A DNA stretch of 64,000 nucleotides from Membranihabitans maritimus (GCF_021729145.1 NZ_JAJSLW010000022.1:1-64000), one strand, 5' to 3'. Counted from the stretch's first letter, positions 44,338-53,911 are shown. Numbers and translations: made by a program. Notes: a model not told the origin generated them from the sequence alone.

Positions 44338-44687
44338 AATTAAATTAGGACTTTACCCCTGTAAACAGTGATTTTAATTTTTTATTAACCGGGAATAAAT
44401 ATTGCCAAAACGCTAGTTCTTTGTCCAATTCGCCGTCCATGTGTGTTATATACTGCTGACGTTATAGTTTGACCGCTTTTAGCTCGCTTTTCCCTTCTTT
44501 AGTCGAGGCTGGTGTTCACCTGCCACACTGCTTGAATTATGTGCTTGCGATGGTGTCCAGCCAGGATAGTGGTGCAAACGCCTATCCTACGCTGGCGTGA
44601 GCCAGGACGGGGGTGAAAACACACAAGCACGGTTCGTATAGGCGGTCAAACCAAAACACCTCGGGTATATCTTCATAAACATAAAAA
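44338..44687. other. Gap between the metal-efflux promoter and the S8 protease terminator
   Basis: No coding sequence is supported. Most of the gap is the nested inverted-repeat element listed at 44467-44651, preceded by about 130 AT-rich bases with a spaced direct repeat of GTTATA (44446-44451 and 44461-44466). Confidence 0.5.
44467..44651. repeat. Nested inverted-repeat element of about 185 bp
   Basis: Three nested stems organise this GC-richer stretch. The outer is GTTTGACCGC (44467-44476) with GCGGTCAAAC (44642-44651), a perfect 10 bp. The middle is GTGCTTG (44541-44547) with CAAGCAC (44624-44630). The inner is CCAGC-AGGATAG (44557-44569) with CTATCCT-GCTGG (44582-44595), 12 bp with bulges. 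A side palindrome GGTGTTCACC is at 44511-44520. Base composition differs from the AT-rich neighbours. It has no ORF. It may be a folded recombination site (attC-like), a small mobile repeat, or a structured RNA. I cannot name the family. Confidence 0.6.
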
Positions 44688-44722
44688 AGCTGCCTCTAAA
44701 TAAATCAATGCAAGAGACAGCT
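44688..44722 (-). terminator. Rho-independent terminator of the S8 protease gene
   Basis: A 10-bp stem with one mismatch (AGCTG-CCTCT / AGAGA-CAGCT) is followed on the minus strand by six T. It starts 39 bases after the protease stop codon. Confidence 0.85.
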
Positions 44723-44760
44723 CATTTAATAACTAAATCAATATTCTTATTCTATTAAAA

Positions 44761-45963
44761 TCAATGGATAGCGATAGGGTCATCATAACGATCAGGATCT
44801 CTTTTTACCGCTCCATCCGTCTTAATTTCCCCTAATAACAATATTCCGGCTACATGGGGTGCTGCCATTGACGTACCTGACATTACCTCATAATCACCAT
44901 CTCTGTAGCACGACAGTATCTCCTCCCCCGGAGCGCAATAATCCACTCCCTTCCCATAATTTGAAAAATGTGACCACCTATCTCTATCGTCCATGGATGA
45001 TATAATAAGTACATTATCATGATCTACACCAGACGGAGACCGGTTGCTTACATTAGTTTCTTCGTTTCCTGCAGCTACTACTACTATCAGGCCATTATCT
45101 GCTACCTCTTCAACTCCTTCATCCAAAGCTCTGGAACGGTGTCCTCCAAAGCTTATGTTGACAATATCACCTTCTTTTCCGATTTCCTGAACATAGTCAA
45201 ATCCTTCCAATACACCCGAAATAGAACCATTTCCTTTTCTATCCAAAACTTTCACAGCAATAATTGGGGCACCAGCAGCAACACCTACTACACCTTGAGA
45301 ATTGTCTTTCGCTCCAATAATTCCTGCAACATGACTCCCATGCCCATGCCTGTCATCTATATTCCTATCAAAACCCCATTTAAATACCGAATACGAATTC
45401 ACTTTATCAACATTTAAGTCCTCGTGGTCTTCATCCACACCAGTGTCAATTACAAAAATCTTCTTTTCTCCCTGATATTTTACACCACCGTTGACCCGGG
45501 TTACTCCATATGACCGTCGTTCACCTCTAAAAGTCCTGCCGGAAGCCGTAAAACTTCCACCCAATCCCATAACTGCATCTTTTTCTATTGTTCCAACCCT
45601 CTCATCACTTTGTAATTCTTCGATGGTACGTTTACTAATCGGACCTGCAAAACCAATAAATGCATTCGAATAGTAATAATTGGCCGAAGAGCTTTGTGCC
45701 CTGCTGGCATTACTTAAAAGGTCTTCTGATATTTCCTGCACTTTAGACAGTCTTTCATTCCCATTTTCTATCGAACGAATTTCACGTTTTAACTCATCAC
45801 TAAATGAAACAATATAATGTCCCGGGATAATACTGCCTTCATCCAATGTATTGATATATTCATATAATGAATGTAACTCATTATCTCCAACTTCTACTCC
45901 CTCCCTGACTTCACACGAAAATAAAAACAGGACCAGGACAAAAGCGTATACAATCTTTATCAT
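44761..45963 (-). CDS. S8 (subtilisin/proteinase K-like) serine protease, lipoprotein
   Basis: A 400-residue secreted protease. The signal ends with a lipobox (FSC, Cys17). A propeptide inhibitor domain of the I9 type (about 45-130, HYIVSFSDELKREI and IEKDAVMG at its end) comes before the catalytic domain. The triad is Asp173 (VIDTGVD), His208 (HGHGSHVAG) and Ser365 (SGTSMAAPHVAG). The chain stops only 35 residues after the Ser, with no sorting domain, so it is anchored by its lipid instead of T9SS. Single gene with its own terminator. Confidence 0.93.
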   Translation of the reverse strand: MIKIVYAFVLVLFLFSCEVREGVEVGDNELHSLYEYINTLDEGSIIPGHYIVSFSDELKREIRSIENGNERLSKVQEISEDLLSNASRAQSSSANYYYSNAFIGFAGPISKRTIEELQSDERVGTIEKDAVMGLGGSFTASGRTFRGERRSYGVTRVNGGVKYQGEKKIFVIDTGVDEDHEDLNVDKVNSYSVFKWGFDRNIDDRHGHGSHVAGIIGAKDNSQGVVGVAAGAPIIAVKVLDRKGNGSISGVLEGFDYVQEIGKEGDIVNISFGGHRSRALDEGVEEVADNGLIVVVAAGNEETNVSNRSPSGVDHDNVLIISSMDDRDRWSHFSNYGKGVDYCAPGEEILSCYRDGDYEVMSGTSMAAPHVAGILLLGEIKTDGAVKRDPDRYDDPIAIH

Positions 45964-46083
45964 AACAGGGTGTTTTGGAATTATTCTGGTAAGTTAAGAT
46001 TTTTTTAAGAATTCTTATAACTAAAGATCTAAACAATTTTACCAGTTAAAAAATTAATATAAAGCCAACCAAAATTAAGTTTC

Positions 46084-48015
46084 ATGATTCGGACTGCAAT
46101 AATTGTTCTACTCCTTTCACCTTGCTTTACTGCCTTTACCCAAACGATAGATTTTTCTGCATCCCAAATAGCCCTCTCTGAGAAAAAACATTTTCATCCA
46201 AAATTAAAAATCAGGTCTTCTGCATCCCCCATTGATATAACCCATCAAAGGATTGAAATCAAAATCAATCCCAATAACAGGTATATTTCAGGACGTGTAA
46301 AAACAACTTTCAAAATATTAGATGAGTCTCTCAACAAACTAAATCTCGATCTAAATAGTGAACTAGTTATCGATGGTATTACTTCATCCAAAGGGCAACC
46401 ACTAAATTTCACACAGAATGAGGACAATACATTCACCATGAATTTTACCCCATCCCTGTCAGATACTTCCTCAATCTGGATTAGTTACTCAGGTATTCCT
46501 CCTGAAAATGGTTTCGGTTCATTTAAACAAGAAGAACATGGAACAGGGCCCATAATCTGGACTCTTTCCGAACCATATGGCGCCTTAGACTGGTGGCCTT
46601 GCTGGCAAAATTTAAATGATAAAATTGATTCGTTGGATTTTTTAATTGAAGTTCCCAACGGTTTTCAGGCAGTCAGCAATGGTTTGCTGGTAGACCATTA
46701 CCAAATACCACAAAGTAATAGCGAAGTGTTCCACTGGCGCCATGGTTACCCGATAGCAACATACCTGGTAGCTTTTGCAGTGTCTAATTACGAACTTCAC
46801 GAAGAAACTATTTCCTTGAAGAATGGAGATCTGCCAATTATGAATTACCTGTATCCCCAAAATTTTGAAAACAACGTCAGGATACTGGAACGGGATCTTT
46901 CACCGATGTTGAAACTTTTTGATTCACTTTTTATAGGATACCCATTTATAAAAGAAAAGTATGGCCATGCGCAATTTGGATTTGGTGGAGGGATGGAACA
47001 CCAGACGATAAGTTTTATGGTTAATTTCAATTACGGCTTGATGGCACACGAATTAGCGCATCACTGGTTTGGAGATTATATTACCTGTGGCAGTTGGGAA
47101 GATATTTGGCTTAATGAAGGTTTTGCGACGTACTTAACCGGGCTAACGTATGAGCATATCGTAAAAAATGGCACATGGGAAAATTTCCTGACCGCCAATA
47201 TTGATAATATCACATTCCAAAATGGAGGTTCGGTCAAAGTAGAAGATACTACTTCGGTAAATAGAATATTTAGTTCCAGGCTGAGCTATGATAAGGGCGC
47301 GATGCTGCTGCATATGTTGCGCTGGAAATTGGGGGACTCAACATTTTATAAAGGAGTCAATAATTACCTAATGGATCCCAAACTCCAATATTCATATAGT
47401 AAAACTGAAGATTTGAAATATCATTTGGAGAATACTTCCGGAATGGACCTTACGGAATTTTTTAAAGATTGGTACGAAGGGCAGGGGTACCCTTCCTATC
47501 ATATTAAATGGAATCAAAATGGAAATCGTATCAACATTAATTTATCCCAATCCACATCACACCCTTCTGTACAATTCTTTGAGATGCCTGTACCTATAAA
47601 ATTATACGGGCAATCTTCCGACACTACAATTATTCTTGATCATACTCATAATAATCAATTATTCTCAATAGACTATCCATCTAATGTAAATAGTATAGCT
47701 TTTGACCCGGAAAAATGGATCGTGTCCAATGATAACACTATAGATATATTATCTTCATCTGAAGATGATGCTCAAAACAACATAAACGTATTTCCCAACC
47801 CCTCTTCGGATATTTTAAATGTATCTGTAGAAAATCAACTCATTACGCAATTCATAATTTTTAATTCTCTGGGGAAACAAATCACTTCGCAAAAAATTCA
47901 TCAAACGGAATCATATCAAATACCTGTAACTAATTTGAATAATGGTATCTATTTTTTGCAATTACAACTTAATAATAAGGAGTTTATAATCAAAAAATTT
48001 ATTAAAAGTCACTAA
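46084..48015 (+). CDS. M1-family aminopeptidase with T9SS sorting domain
   Basis: A 643-residue exported zinc aminopeptidase. The signal peptide covers about residues 1-20. The exopeptidase motif GGMEH (302-306; usually GxMEN) and zinc site HELAHHWFGDY (His322, Glu323, His326, with Glu345 in WLNEGFATY) are both present. Residues 570-643 form a T9SS type A domain (NVFPNPSSDILNVSV). The ERAP-like C-terminal helical part is missing, so it ends soon after the catalytic domain. Divergent from the S8 protease gene. The His in place of Asn in GGMEN should affect N-terminus recognition only slightly. Confidence 0.92.
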   Translation: MIRTAIIVLLLSPCFTAFTQTIDFSASQIALSEKKHFHPKLKIRSSASPIDITHQRIEIKINPNNRYISGRVKTTFKILDESLNKLNLDLNSELVIDGITSSKGQPLNFTQNEDNTFTMNFTPSLSDTSSIWISYSGIPPENGFGSFKQEEHGTGPIIWTLSEPYGALDWWPCWQNLNDKIDSLDFLIEVPNGFQAVSNGLLVDHYQIPQSNSEVFHWRHGYPIATYLVAFAVSNYELHEETISLKNGDLPIMNYLYPQNFENNVRILERDLSPMLKLFDSLFIGYPFIKEKYGHAQFGFGGGMEHQTISFMVNFNYGLMAHELAHHWFGDYITCGSWEDIWLNEGFATYLTGLTYEHIVKNGTWENFLTANIDNITFQNGGSVKVEDTTSVNRIFSSRLSYDKGAMLLHMLRWKLGDSTFYKGVNNYLMDPKLQYSYSKTEDLKYHLENTSGMDLTEFFKDWYEGQGYPSYHIKWNQNGNRININLSQSTSHPSVQFFEMPVPIKLYGQSSDTTIILDHTHNNQLFSIDYPSNVNSIAFDPEKWIVSNDNTIDILSSSEDDAQNNINVFPNPSSDILNVSVENQLITQFIIFNSLGKQITSQKIHQTESYQIPVTNLNNGIYFLQLQLNNKEFIIKKFIKSH

Positions 48016-48113
48016 TTTACTGAACATATAAGTTGGTTTTGCCTTTTTGTTTATAACTAATCCTTAAAAGAATGATATTTTTTTTTCAAATTTGCGAATA
48101 AAATAAACATCGT

Positions 48114-48950
48114 ATGAAATTCTTAAAGTCAGTGTTTTTAGCAGCCATTACGGTAATATTTTTCGCTTGTAACGATAATGGTAATAGCGGACAGAATAAT
48201 TCTTCAGGATCAAGTTCAAACAATAGTCACCACGAAGGTGCCATTGAATATCTAGGCAGCGGTAAACCTAAATATAATTTATATGAAGGAGAAACCACTG
48301 AAGAGTTTGATGATGCGTCAATTGATGGGTGGGAATATGAAAATGGAAAATTTTCATTTGATATTTCCGGAAGCACTTATGAATTAAAACAACAGACCTC
48401 TGACGCTGAATCACTAATGTGTGCGAATTCGGACAAGGGACAACATATGCACGTTATATTAGATAAAAAACCATACTCCGCCCAATACGAACCTTCATTT
48501 GAATACAAGATTTCCAATGGTCAGCACCATATGCTTGTATTTTTAGGTAAGTCATATCACGAAAGTATTAAAAATCCTAAAGCTCACGTCGCCCGATTAA
48601 TAGAGGTAGAAGATGGAAATATTACACACGACTGGAACATTCCCGATCCTTCCCTGTTTTATAGCAGACCAAAAGGCACCTATGTAGGAGAAGAGGCAAA
48701 AAAGATCCTAATTGACTTTTATCCGGTCAATATAAAAATAGGGGAAGATGCCAAGATAAAATTGCAAATTAATGGTGAGCAGTATTATTTATATGAATGG
48801 AAACCATATTTCGTGGAAGGTTTACCTTTTGGTACCAATTCGATAGGAATTCAACTGGTTGATATGAATGGAATGCCAGTGGGAACACCAATATCTTCCG
48901 AACTTAGAGAAATTGAGTTAAAAAGAGATCCTGCTGCTCAGATAAACTAA
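48114..48950 (+). CDS. Lipoprotein of unknown function
   Basis: A 278-residue probable lipoprotein: signal with lipobox FFAC (Cys19), then a Ser/Asn/Gly linker. The folded part has no motif I can name. It has clusters of His and Met (SHHEGA, GQHMHVIL, GQHHMLVFL) that might bind metal, and a patch EEAKKILIDFYPVNIKIGEDAKIKLQIN suggestive of an immunoglobulin-like or beta-sandwich domain. Not evidently part of an operon. The following gene is tRNA-His, 85 bases on. Confidence 0.7.
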   Translation: MKFLKSVFLAAITVIFFACNDNGNSGQNNSSGSSSNNSHHEGAIEYLGSGKPKYNLYEGETTEEFDDASIDGWEYENGKFSFDISGSTYELKQQTSDAESLMCANSDKGQHMHVILDKKPYSAQYEPSFEYKISNGQHHMLVFLGKSYHESIKNPKAHVARLIEVEDGNITHDWNIPDPSLFYSRPKGTYVGEEAKKILIDFYPVNIKIGEDAKIKLQINGEQYYLYEWKPYFVEGLPFGTNSIGIQLVDMNGMPVGTPISSELREIELKRDPAAQIN

Positions 48951-48987
48951 CCTATTCAAAAAACTTTTTTAAATATTTTAAAAAAAA

Positions 48988-49019
48988 TTAGCAGATAAAA
49001 CCATAGCGTTATATATTTG
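48988..49019 (+). promoter_or_regulatory. Promoter of tRNA-His
   Basis: TATATTTG (49012-49019) matches the -7 consensus exactly. TTAG (48988-48991), 20 bases upstream, is a fair -33 element. The start would be about 10 bases before the tRNA. Confidence 0.65.
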
Positions 49020-49035
49020 CAATCCGAATTTTTAC

Positions 49036-49110
<75 letters not shown>

Positions 49111-49126
49111 CTTACGGGAATAGCCT

Positions 49127-49158
49127 CGATTTCATTAGAATTATCGGGGCTTTCTTTT
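49127..49158 (+). terminator. Terminator of tRNA-His
   Basis: AGCCTCGAT pairs with ATCGGGGCT (one G-T), followed by TTTCTTTT. It lies 16 bases after the tRNA. Confidence 0.85.
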
Positions 49159-49193
49159 ACTGACTTATTCCTGATAATTTCAGATGGTTAGTA

Positions 49194-49760
49194 TTACTTC
49201 TTTTTCAACCAGTTGAAATCCCAAAAATCTCCCTGTGCATTATTTTTTTTACTTTTATTTTTCTTTTTAAACCCTATTTTTTCCCAAAACTCTCCCTTCT
49301 TTTTAGGCTGTTTTTTTAAAATATATCTCACACTTAGATCTGAACCGACCCGAAACTTTACATCCTCTCTCCCAAACGCTAATACCGGAGACAAATTAAA
49401 AGCAACATTTGTTTTTCCGAGTGAAATCTCCATTCCCCCATTTACTAATACACCTGTAAAAGAGGCTCTTTCATCATTGTAAAATCCATGGTGGAGGCCC
49501 CCGCCTCCAAAAATATTGATACTTTTGGTTATTATTTTCCGATGGTATCTTCCTATGATACTAAGTCCGCTTTCATTGGTCCAAAAATTTTTGGAGATCA
49601 CCGCTTCAATTGAATACGGAACTTCAGGGCTATAAACAGCACTTATGCCCATATTCTTACTGAGCTTGATACCTGCCGCCCACTGGTAAGATTGGGCTTT
49701 AAGTAAGTTTACAGTAAAGAAAATAATACAAATAGATGGGATACAAAATCTTAAACTCAT
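49194..49760 (-). CDS. Small outer-membrane beta-barrel-like protein, unknown function
   Basis: A 188-residue exported protein: signal peptide to about residue 22 (VNLLKAQ), then alternating strands of barrel type (GISAVYSPEVPYSIEAVISKN, NIFGGGGLHHGFYND, NVAFNLSPVLAFG). The C-terminal 45 residues are basic, Lys-rich (KKQPKKKGEFWEKIGFKKKNK). They do not resemble a T9SS domain. I do not know the family. It appears to be a single gene. Confidence 0.7.
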   Translation of the reverse strand: MSLRFCIPSICIIFFTVNLLKAQSYQWAAGIKLSKNMGISAVYSPEVPYSIEAVISKNFWTNESGLSIIGRYHRKIITKSINIFGGGGLHHGFYNDERASFTGVLVNGGMEISLGKTNVAFNLSPVLAFGREDVKFRVGSDLSVRYILKKQPKKKGEFWEKIGFKKKNKSKKNNAQGDFWDFNWLKKK

Positions 49761-49900
49761 CCAAAATCTTTTGAATAAGACGAGTTTTTACCGATTTTGG
49801 TATTCGTAGGTTAGAAATAATAATTTTTTAGCTGCGTATTATACAACCAATTAAGGGTCCAAAAACCAATACCGGTTACACCCTTCCAGCGAAGTAACCT

Positions 49901-50857
49901 TTAATTAAAATTTGAAATACCAGGAGAACCGCTATTACCTGCAAGCAAGAACAATACAGCCATACGAACAGCTACCCCGTTTTCCACTTGCTGTAAAATG
50001 ATAGATTGATGCGAATCCGCTACATCACTATCAATTTCTACTCCTCTGTTTATAGGCCCCGGATGCATGATAATAATTTCTTTGTCCAGACTATCCAATA
50101 TTTCCTGATTGATACCATAATATAGAGAATACTCCCTTAAAGAAGGTATATATTTAATATCCTGTCTTTCTAATTGTATCCGCAGAACATTGGCTACATC
50201 GCACCAATTTAAAGCTTCTTTTACCTTGTAAAAGATTTTCACCCCAAGCTTGGGTAAAAACCTAGGAATCAATGTTGGGGGTCCACAAACAGCAACATTA
50301 GCCCCTAATTTCTGAAGACAAAAAATATTACTCAATGCTACCCTGCTATGAATAATATCCCCAAAAATACATACATTCAATCCATTGAAACTATTGACTT
50401 TCTCCCTAATAGAAAAAGCATCCAATAAGGCCTGTGTAGGATGTTCATGGGTCCCGTCTCCGGCATTAATTATATTGGCATCTATATGGTTTGATAGAAA
50501 AGTGGGAGTGCCGGGAGCAGAATGCCGAATGACAACCATGTCCACTTTCATTGACAATATATTATTCACAGTATCCAACAAAGATTCTCCCTTTTTCACA
50601 CTTGAAGTACTTGATGAAAAATTCAATACGTCCGCAGAGAGTCTCTTTTCAGCAAGTTCAAAAGATATTCTTGTCCTGGTAGAATTTTCAAAAAATAAAT
50701 TGGCTATTGTGACATCCCTTAAGGTGGGGACTTTTTTAATTGGACGGTTAATTACTTCCTTAAAATTATCTGCGGTACTCAGGATTAATTCAATATCTTC
50801 CTTAGTAATATACTTTATGCCTAGCAAATGGGGCTGGCTCAGATAAGATTTATTCAT
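49901..50857 (-). CDS. pyrB: Aspartate carbamoyltransferase, catalytic chain
   Basis: PyrB joins carbamoyl phosphate and aspartate in the second step of pyrimidine synthesis. 318 residues from the chosen start, close to the usual 300-310. The carbamoyl-phosphate motif STRTR is at 59-63, with HPTQALLDAF and the MHPGPINRGVE block near the end. I chose ATG at 50857 (MNKSYLS): the alternative 21 bases upstream (MIQKSRK) extends the overlap with pyrR. The regulatory chain pyrI is not next to it. It is the second gene of pyrR-pyrB, overlapping pyrR by 8 bases. Confidence 0.94.
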   Translation of the reverse strand: MNKSYLSQPHLLGIKYITKEDIELILSTADNFKEVINRPIKKVPTLRDVTIANLFFENSTRTRISFELAEKRLSADVLNFSSSTSSVKKGESLLDTVNNILSMKVDMVVIRHSAPGTPTFLSNHIDANIINAGDGTHEHPTQALLDAFSIREKVNSFNGLNVCIFGDIIHSRVALSNIFCLQKLGANVAVCGPPTLIPRFLPKLGVKIFYKVKEALNWCDVANVLRIQLERQDIKYIPSLREYSLYYGINQEILDSLDKEIIIMHPGPINRGVEIDSDVADSHQSIILQQVENGVAVRMAVLFLLAGNSGSPGISNFN

Positions 50858-51431
50858 CTTCCTGCTCTTTTGAATCATATAAAACTACACGGTTTTGGGC
50901 ATCGCCCACTCCCCAGTATACACGCACATATGCATTATCTACAGAATCAACTTCCATTCCTTTATAATCACATTGAATTGGTAAATGCCGATTAAATTGA
51001 CGATCTATAAGTGCCAACAATTTTATAGTAGATGGCCGGCCATAATGCTGCAGTGCATTCAACGCCGCCTGAATAGTTCGCCCGGTGTATAGAACATCAT
51101 CAACAAGAAGAACCTGGCGATTTTCAATTATAAAATCCATTTTATTACTAGAAGGCGTGAGTATTTTCTCTCTTCTTCTGAAATCATCCCGGTAAAAGGT
51201 AATATCCAGATGACCTTGAAGTATTTTGGTCTTAAAAATTGTAGATGGGTTGGATGCCTCCCTCTTTTCGATACGTTCCACTATGTGTCTCAGAAGAATA
51301 GTTCCACGCGGCTGAATCCCTATAAGACATAACTCTTCAAATTGACTGTAATTTTCAATGATCTGCTCAGTCAACCTTTGAAGTGTAAGGTCAAATCGTA
51401 CCGGATCCATTATTTCTCGGCCGTGTTTCAT
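50850..51431 (-). CDS. pyrR: PyrR-like uracil phosphoribosyltransferase / pyr regulator
   Basis: A 193-residue type I phosphoribosyltransferase of the PyrR group. The PRPP loop VDDVLYTGRT is at 110-119, followed by ALLALIDRQFNRHLPI-type family sequence. In Firmicutes, PyrR binds pyr leader RNA and also makes UMP from uracil. No leader hairpin is visible here: the -7 box is 5 bases before the start, leaving almost no leader. So the enzyme, not RNA-attenuation, may be its main job here. ATG at 51410 (MDPVRFD) would give a short leader and is a credible other start. Confidence 0.88.
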   Translation of the reverse strand: MKHGREIMDPVRFDLTLQRLTEQIIENYSQFEELCLIGIQPRGTILLRHIVERIEKREASNPSTIFKTKILQGHLDITFYRDDFRRREKILTPSSNKMDFIIENRQVLLVDDVLYTGRTIQAALNALQHYGRPSTIKLLALIDRQFNRHLPIQCDYKGMEVDSVDNAYVRVYWGVGDAQNRVVLYDSKEQEDE

Positions 51432-51436
51432 AGCAA

Positions 51437-51444
51437 CAAATATA
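51437..51444 (-). promoter_or_regulatory. -7 box of pyrR-pyrB
   Basis: TATATTTG on the minus strand matches TAnnTTTG exactly, but ends only 5 bases before the ATG at 51431. Either the mRNA is nearly leaderless or translation begins at the Met at 51410. The rest of the gap up to 51726 is AT-rich with nothing I can name. Confidence 0.4.
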
Positions 51445-51726
51445 ATAATGGCACGCTATACTTTTAGTAAGAATATTTTAAATGTTTTTATTTAATCAAT
51501 GAAACATAGGTAAAGAAAAATTAATTCATTTGTAAAACAAGACATTAGGACATGTTTCAACTTCCCTGAATGAAGGAAAATGAACTAAATTGCTTATATA
51601 ATTAATGGATTTTAACATCAATTGTAGGTAGCTTATCAAAAAATCAGCCCTAATTACAATAAACTTCCCCTCTTCATAGTCCATTTTCCATGTTTGCCTT
51701 ACACAGAGTCAAATTTTTTCTGCAAA

Positions 51727-53790
51727 TTAAGGTTGGTATATAACCTTAAAATTTTCAGTAAAATCCTTAGAACTCACGCGAACAAAATACATTCCCGGGT
51801 TTTTAAAAATTTCGCCACCGGAAATGTCTATAAGGTTACTGCCGGCTGATGTTTGAATTTCTGATTGATATATGGCTTTACCGGCAATGTCAAAAATCCT
51901 GATATCAGCTTTACCGGTACCTTCACTATTTATATTTACATTCAGATTTCCTTTAAATGGATTAGGATAAACCTTAGATCTATTTTCTCTGTTGAACCCC
52001 CCTTCATAATCATCGCGTGAATCTAAACCTGTAGTATTGTGAATGGTATTATTATCTACAACTCCACTTAAATGTGCATATCCGGGATTCATACTTTTAG
52101 ACACTTTTCTTTCCTCTTTTCTGAGTTCTACGGAACAAGTATCAACCAATATCAATTCCTGGGAAAACATGGTCTCCTCCCCCCTACAGGTATCTATAAA
52201 CGTCCAGATTCTTTTCACATTGGTTTTATACGGTTCATCGCTTGAATAAGAAACCGTAAACTTATAATCAGAATCAAATGAGCGAGGCTCACTACCTACA
52301 TATGTAGGTTGGTCATTAACCGGTAAGATAATCCTTTCCAAGGAATCCTTTTGAAGAACACCACAAATTACTGTATCAGCTGGAACTAAAAATGAAGCAC
52401 TTGAAAGAGGACAAGATGAAATAAAGAATATATGTTGGGATAAAGTGTCTATTATCAGGGAATCACGACATTTTGATTCTATAATAAAATCCCTGCGTAA
52501 ACCTGTTATCCCACAATTCGTATATTCTGATACCAACTCTTGTCTGATATCCAGACTATCAGGGCAATCCGATTGAATTATCCCGTCGCGTATAAAATAT
52601 GAAGTATCTGTCGGCGTATTATTTGTACAATTTTCACTGAATATTTCAGTACTATCGACATCAGAGGATTCATTTTTAACGCTGTATGATCCAAAAATTG
52701 AATTCAGAAGGTTTTCCGATAATTCAACATCTCCACCTTGATATTTTTCCAATGCTAATTCTACAATATCTTTGTATTTATCAGCATAGGCACTATATGA
52801 GATTTGTAAATCATTTAGGGGACTCAATTCCCTGAAATCAAGAGAGTCATCCGGATCAGGTTCTTTTGGATCCTCCTTTGGATCTTCCTTTACACCGCAC
52901 GTATCAATAATCATTATTTTTTGATCCGCAGAGATTGATGTGCCGGAGCACCAATCCGAAAAAGTCCAGGTTCGAATAACGACCCATGTATTATCTTCCT
53001 GTATAAGTTTGTAAATCTTGTCTGAATACCCTTTGCTGATTTTAGAGCAAGTTTCAATGGGGTAGCGAAGTTTTGCTGTAGGAACATGGTCAGGCAAATC
53101 AACCTTACGGGCACCAGTATATCCCACAGACTGACAAACCGTATAAACATCCGGAACATCTATCATTCCTTTTGAAAGTTTGCATCCGGGTACAACATGA
53201 ATATTTTGTTTCAATTCGAGTTTATATTCCCTATTTCCACACCAAAGACCAATTTTGAATCTTCTTACAATTGTTCCGGTACCACATTTTCCCAAATCCG
53301 GCCATATATCCTGATATACTTTAATTTTACAGTCATCGATATACCCGTTTCTTATTTCTTCGTACGTCTTATATTGTTCCACATAGGTTTTTTTGACCCA
53401 ATCCCATGTTACATAATTATATGTTGTATCGTAAACTTTTACCTTTTTAGTAACGGTTTTGCATTTAATGTTCGCTACACTTTTATGTGTAGGAAGCTTC
53501 TGACCATGCTCACCCATAATCCAGGTATTGGATTTTATCCAACCTGTCTTATATGTTCCGAAAGCCTCGTCTAATTTTTTGAAGGAATAAGAATTCCAAT
53601 CACTGGAATTGTTTTTAGCAGCATTTTCTACGATATCTTTGTAATACTTTTCATAAGCATCACAGCTAATGGTCACATCTGACAATTTAATATATTTCGG
53701 TCCCCAGGCAGGCTCCGCGGCACCAACATCCACACATATTAAAAATAAACAAATAAATAAAAAAATAGAATGTAAAGTTCTATAATTCAT
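51727..53790 (-). CDS. T9SS-exported Cys-rich module protein
   Basis: A 687-residue secreted protein of unknown role: signal peptide to about residue 25 (FICVDVGAAEP), then two tandem Cys-rich modules (about 30-300 and 325-555) and a C-terminal T9SS type A domain (KVYPNPFKGNLNVNI). Each module opens with a TISCDAYEKYYKDIVE-type segment, includes a VxQDIWPDxxxCGxGT segment in the first copy, and closes with WTFxDxCxG and VDTCS/IDTCG. The same module is found once in the giant protein at 57769 on. Probably a surface or adhesion protein. Preceded by a strong hairpin at 53796. Confidence 0.8.
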   Translation of the reverse strand: MNYRTLHSIFLFICLFLICVDVGAAEPAWGPKYIKLSDVTISCDAYEKYYKDIVENAAKNNSSDWNSYSFKKLDEAFGTYKTGWIKSNTWIMGEHGQKLPTHKSVANIKCKTVTKKVKVYDTTYNYVTWDWVKKTYVEQYKTYEEIRNGYIDDCKIKVYQDIWPDLGKCGTGTIVRRFKIGLWCGNREYKLELKQNIHVVPGCKLSKGMIDVPDVYTVCQSVGYTGARKVDLPDHVPTAKLRYPIETCSKISKGYSDKIYKLIQEDNTWVVIRTWTFSDWCSGTSISADQKIMIIDTCGVKEDPKEDPKEPDPDDSLDFRELSPLNDLQISYSAYADKYKDIVELALEKYQGGDVELSENLLNSIFGSYSVKNESSDVDSTEIFSENCTNNTPTDTSYFIRDGIIQSDCPDSLDIRQELVSEYTNCGITGLRRDFIIESKCRDSLIIDTLSQHIFFISSCPLSSASFLVPADTVICGVLQKDSLERIILPVNDQPTYVGSEPRSFDSDYKFTVSYSSDEPYKTNVKRIWTFIDTCRGEETMFSQELILVDTCSVELRKEERKVSKSMNPGYAHLSGVVDNNTIHNTTGLDSRDDYEGGFNRENRSKVYPNPFKGNLNVNINSEGTGKADIRIFDIAGKAIYQSEIQTSAGSNLIDISGGEIFKNPGMYFVRVSSKDFTENFKVIYQP

Positions 53791-53795
53791 GGGTA

Positions 53796-53833
53796 AGGGA
53801 TTTTATTGCTATGAAAATAACAATAAAATCCCT
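53796..53833 (-). terminator. Perfect 13-bp hairpin between spt and the T9SS protein gene
   Basis: AGGGATTTTATTG (53796-53808) pairs perfectly with CAATAAAATCCCT (53821-53833). It lies 78 bases after the spt stop and 6 bases before the start of the next gene on the same strand. No T run follows on the minus strand, so it may be a weak terminator or a 5' mRNA structure. Confidence 0.5.
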
Positions 53834-53911
53834 AAGATGTACGTTAATTCATCTCTAAAATTAAATAATTATAACCCCAATATATTCTTTTATAAAAATC
53901 AGTAAGTTATA

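Noticed and set aside
44600-44640. Likeness to domain V of a group II intron (GAGCC ... GTGAAAAC ... AAGCACGGTTC)
   Set aside because: The 3' half is suggestive but the 5' half does not pair over the needed length, the catalytic triad/bulge spacing is wrong, and there is no intron 5' end or reverse transcriptase gene.
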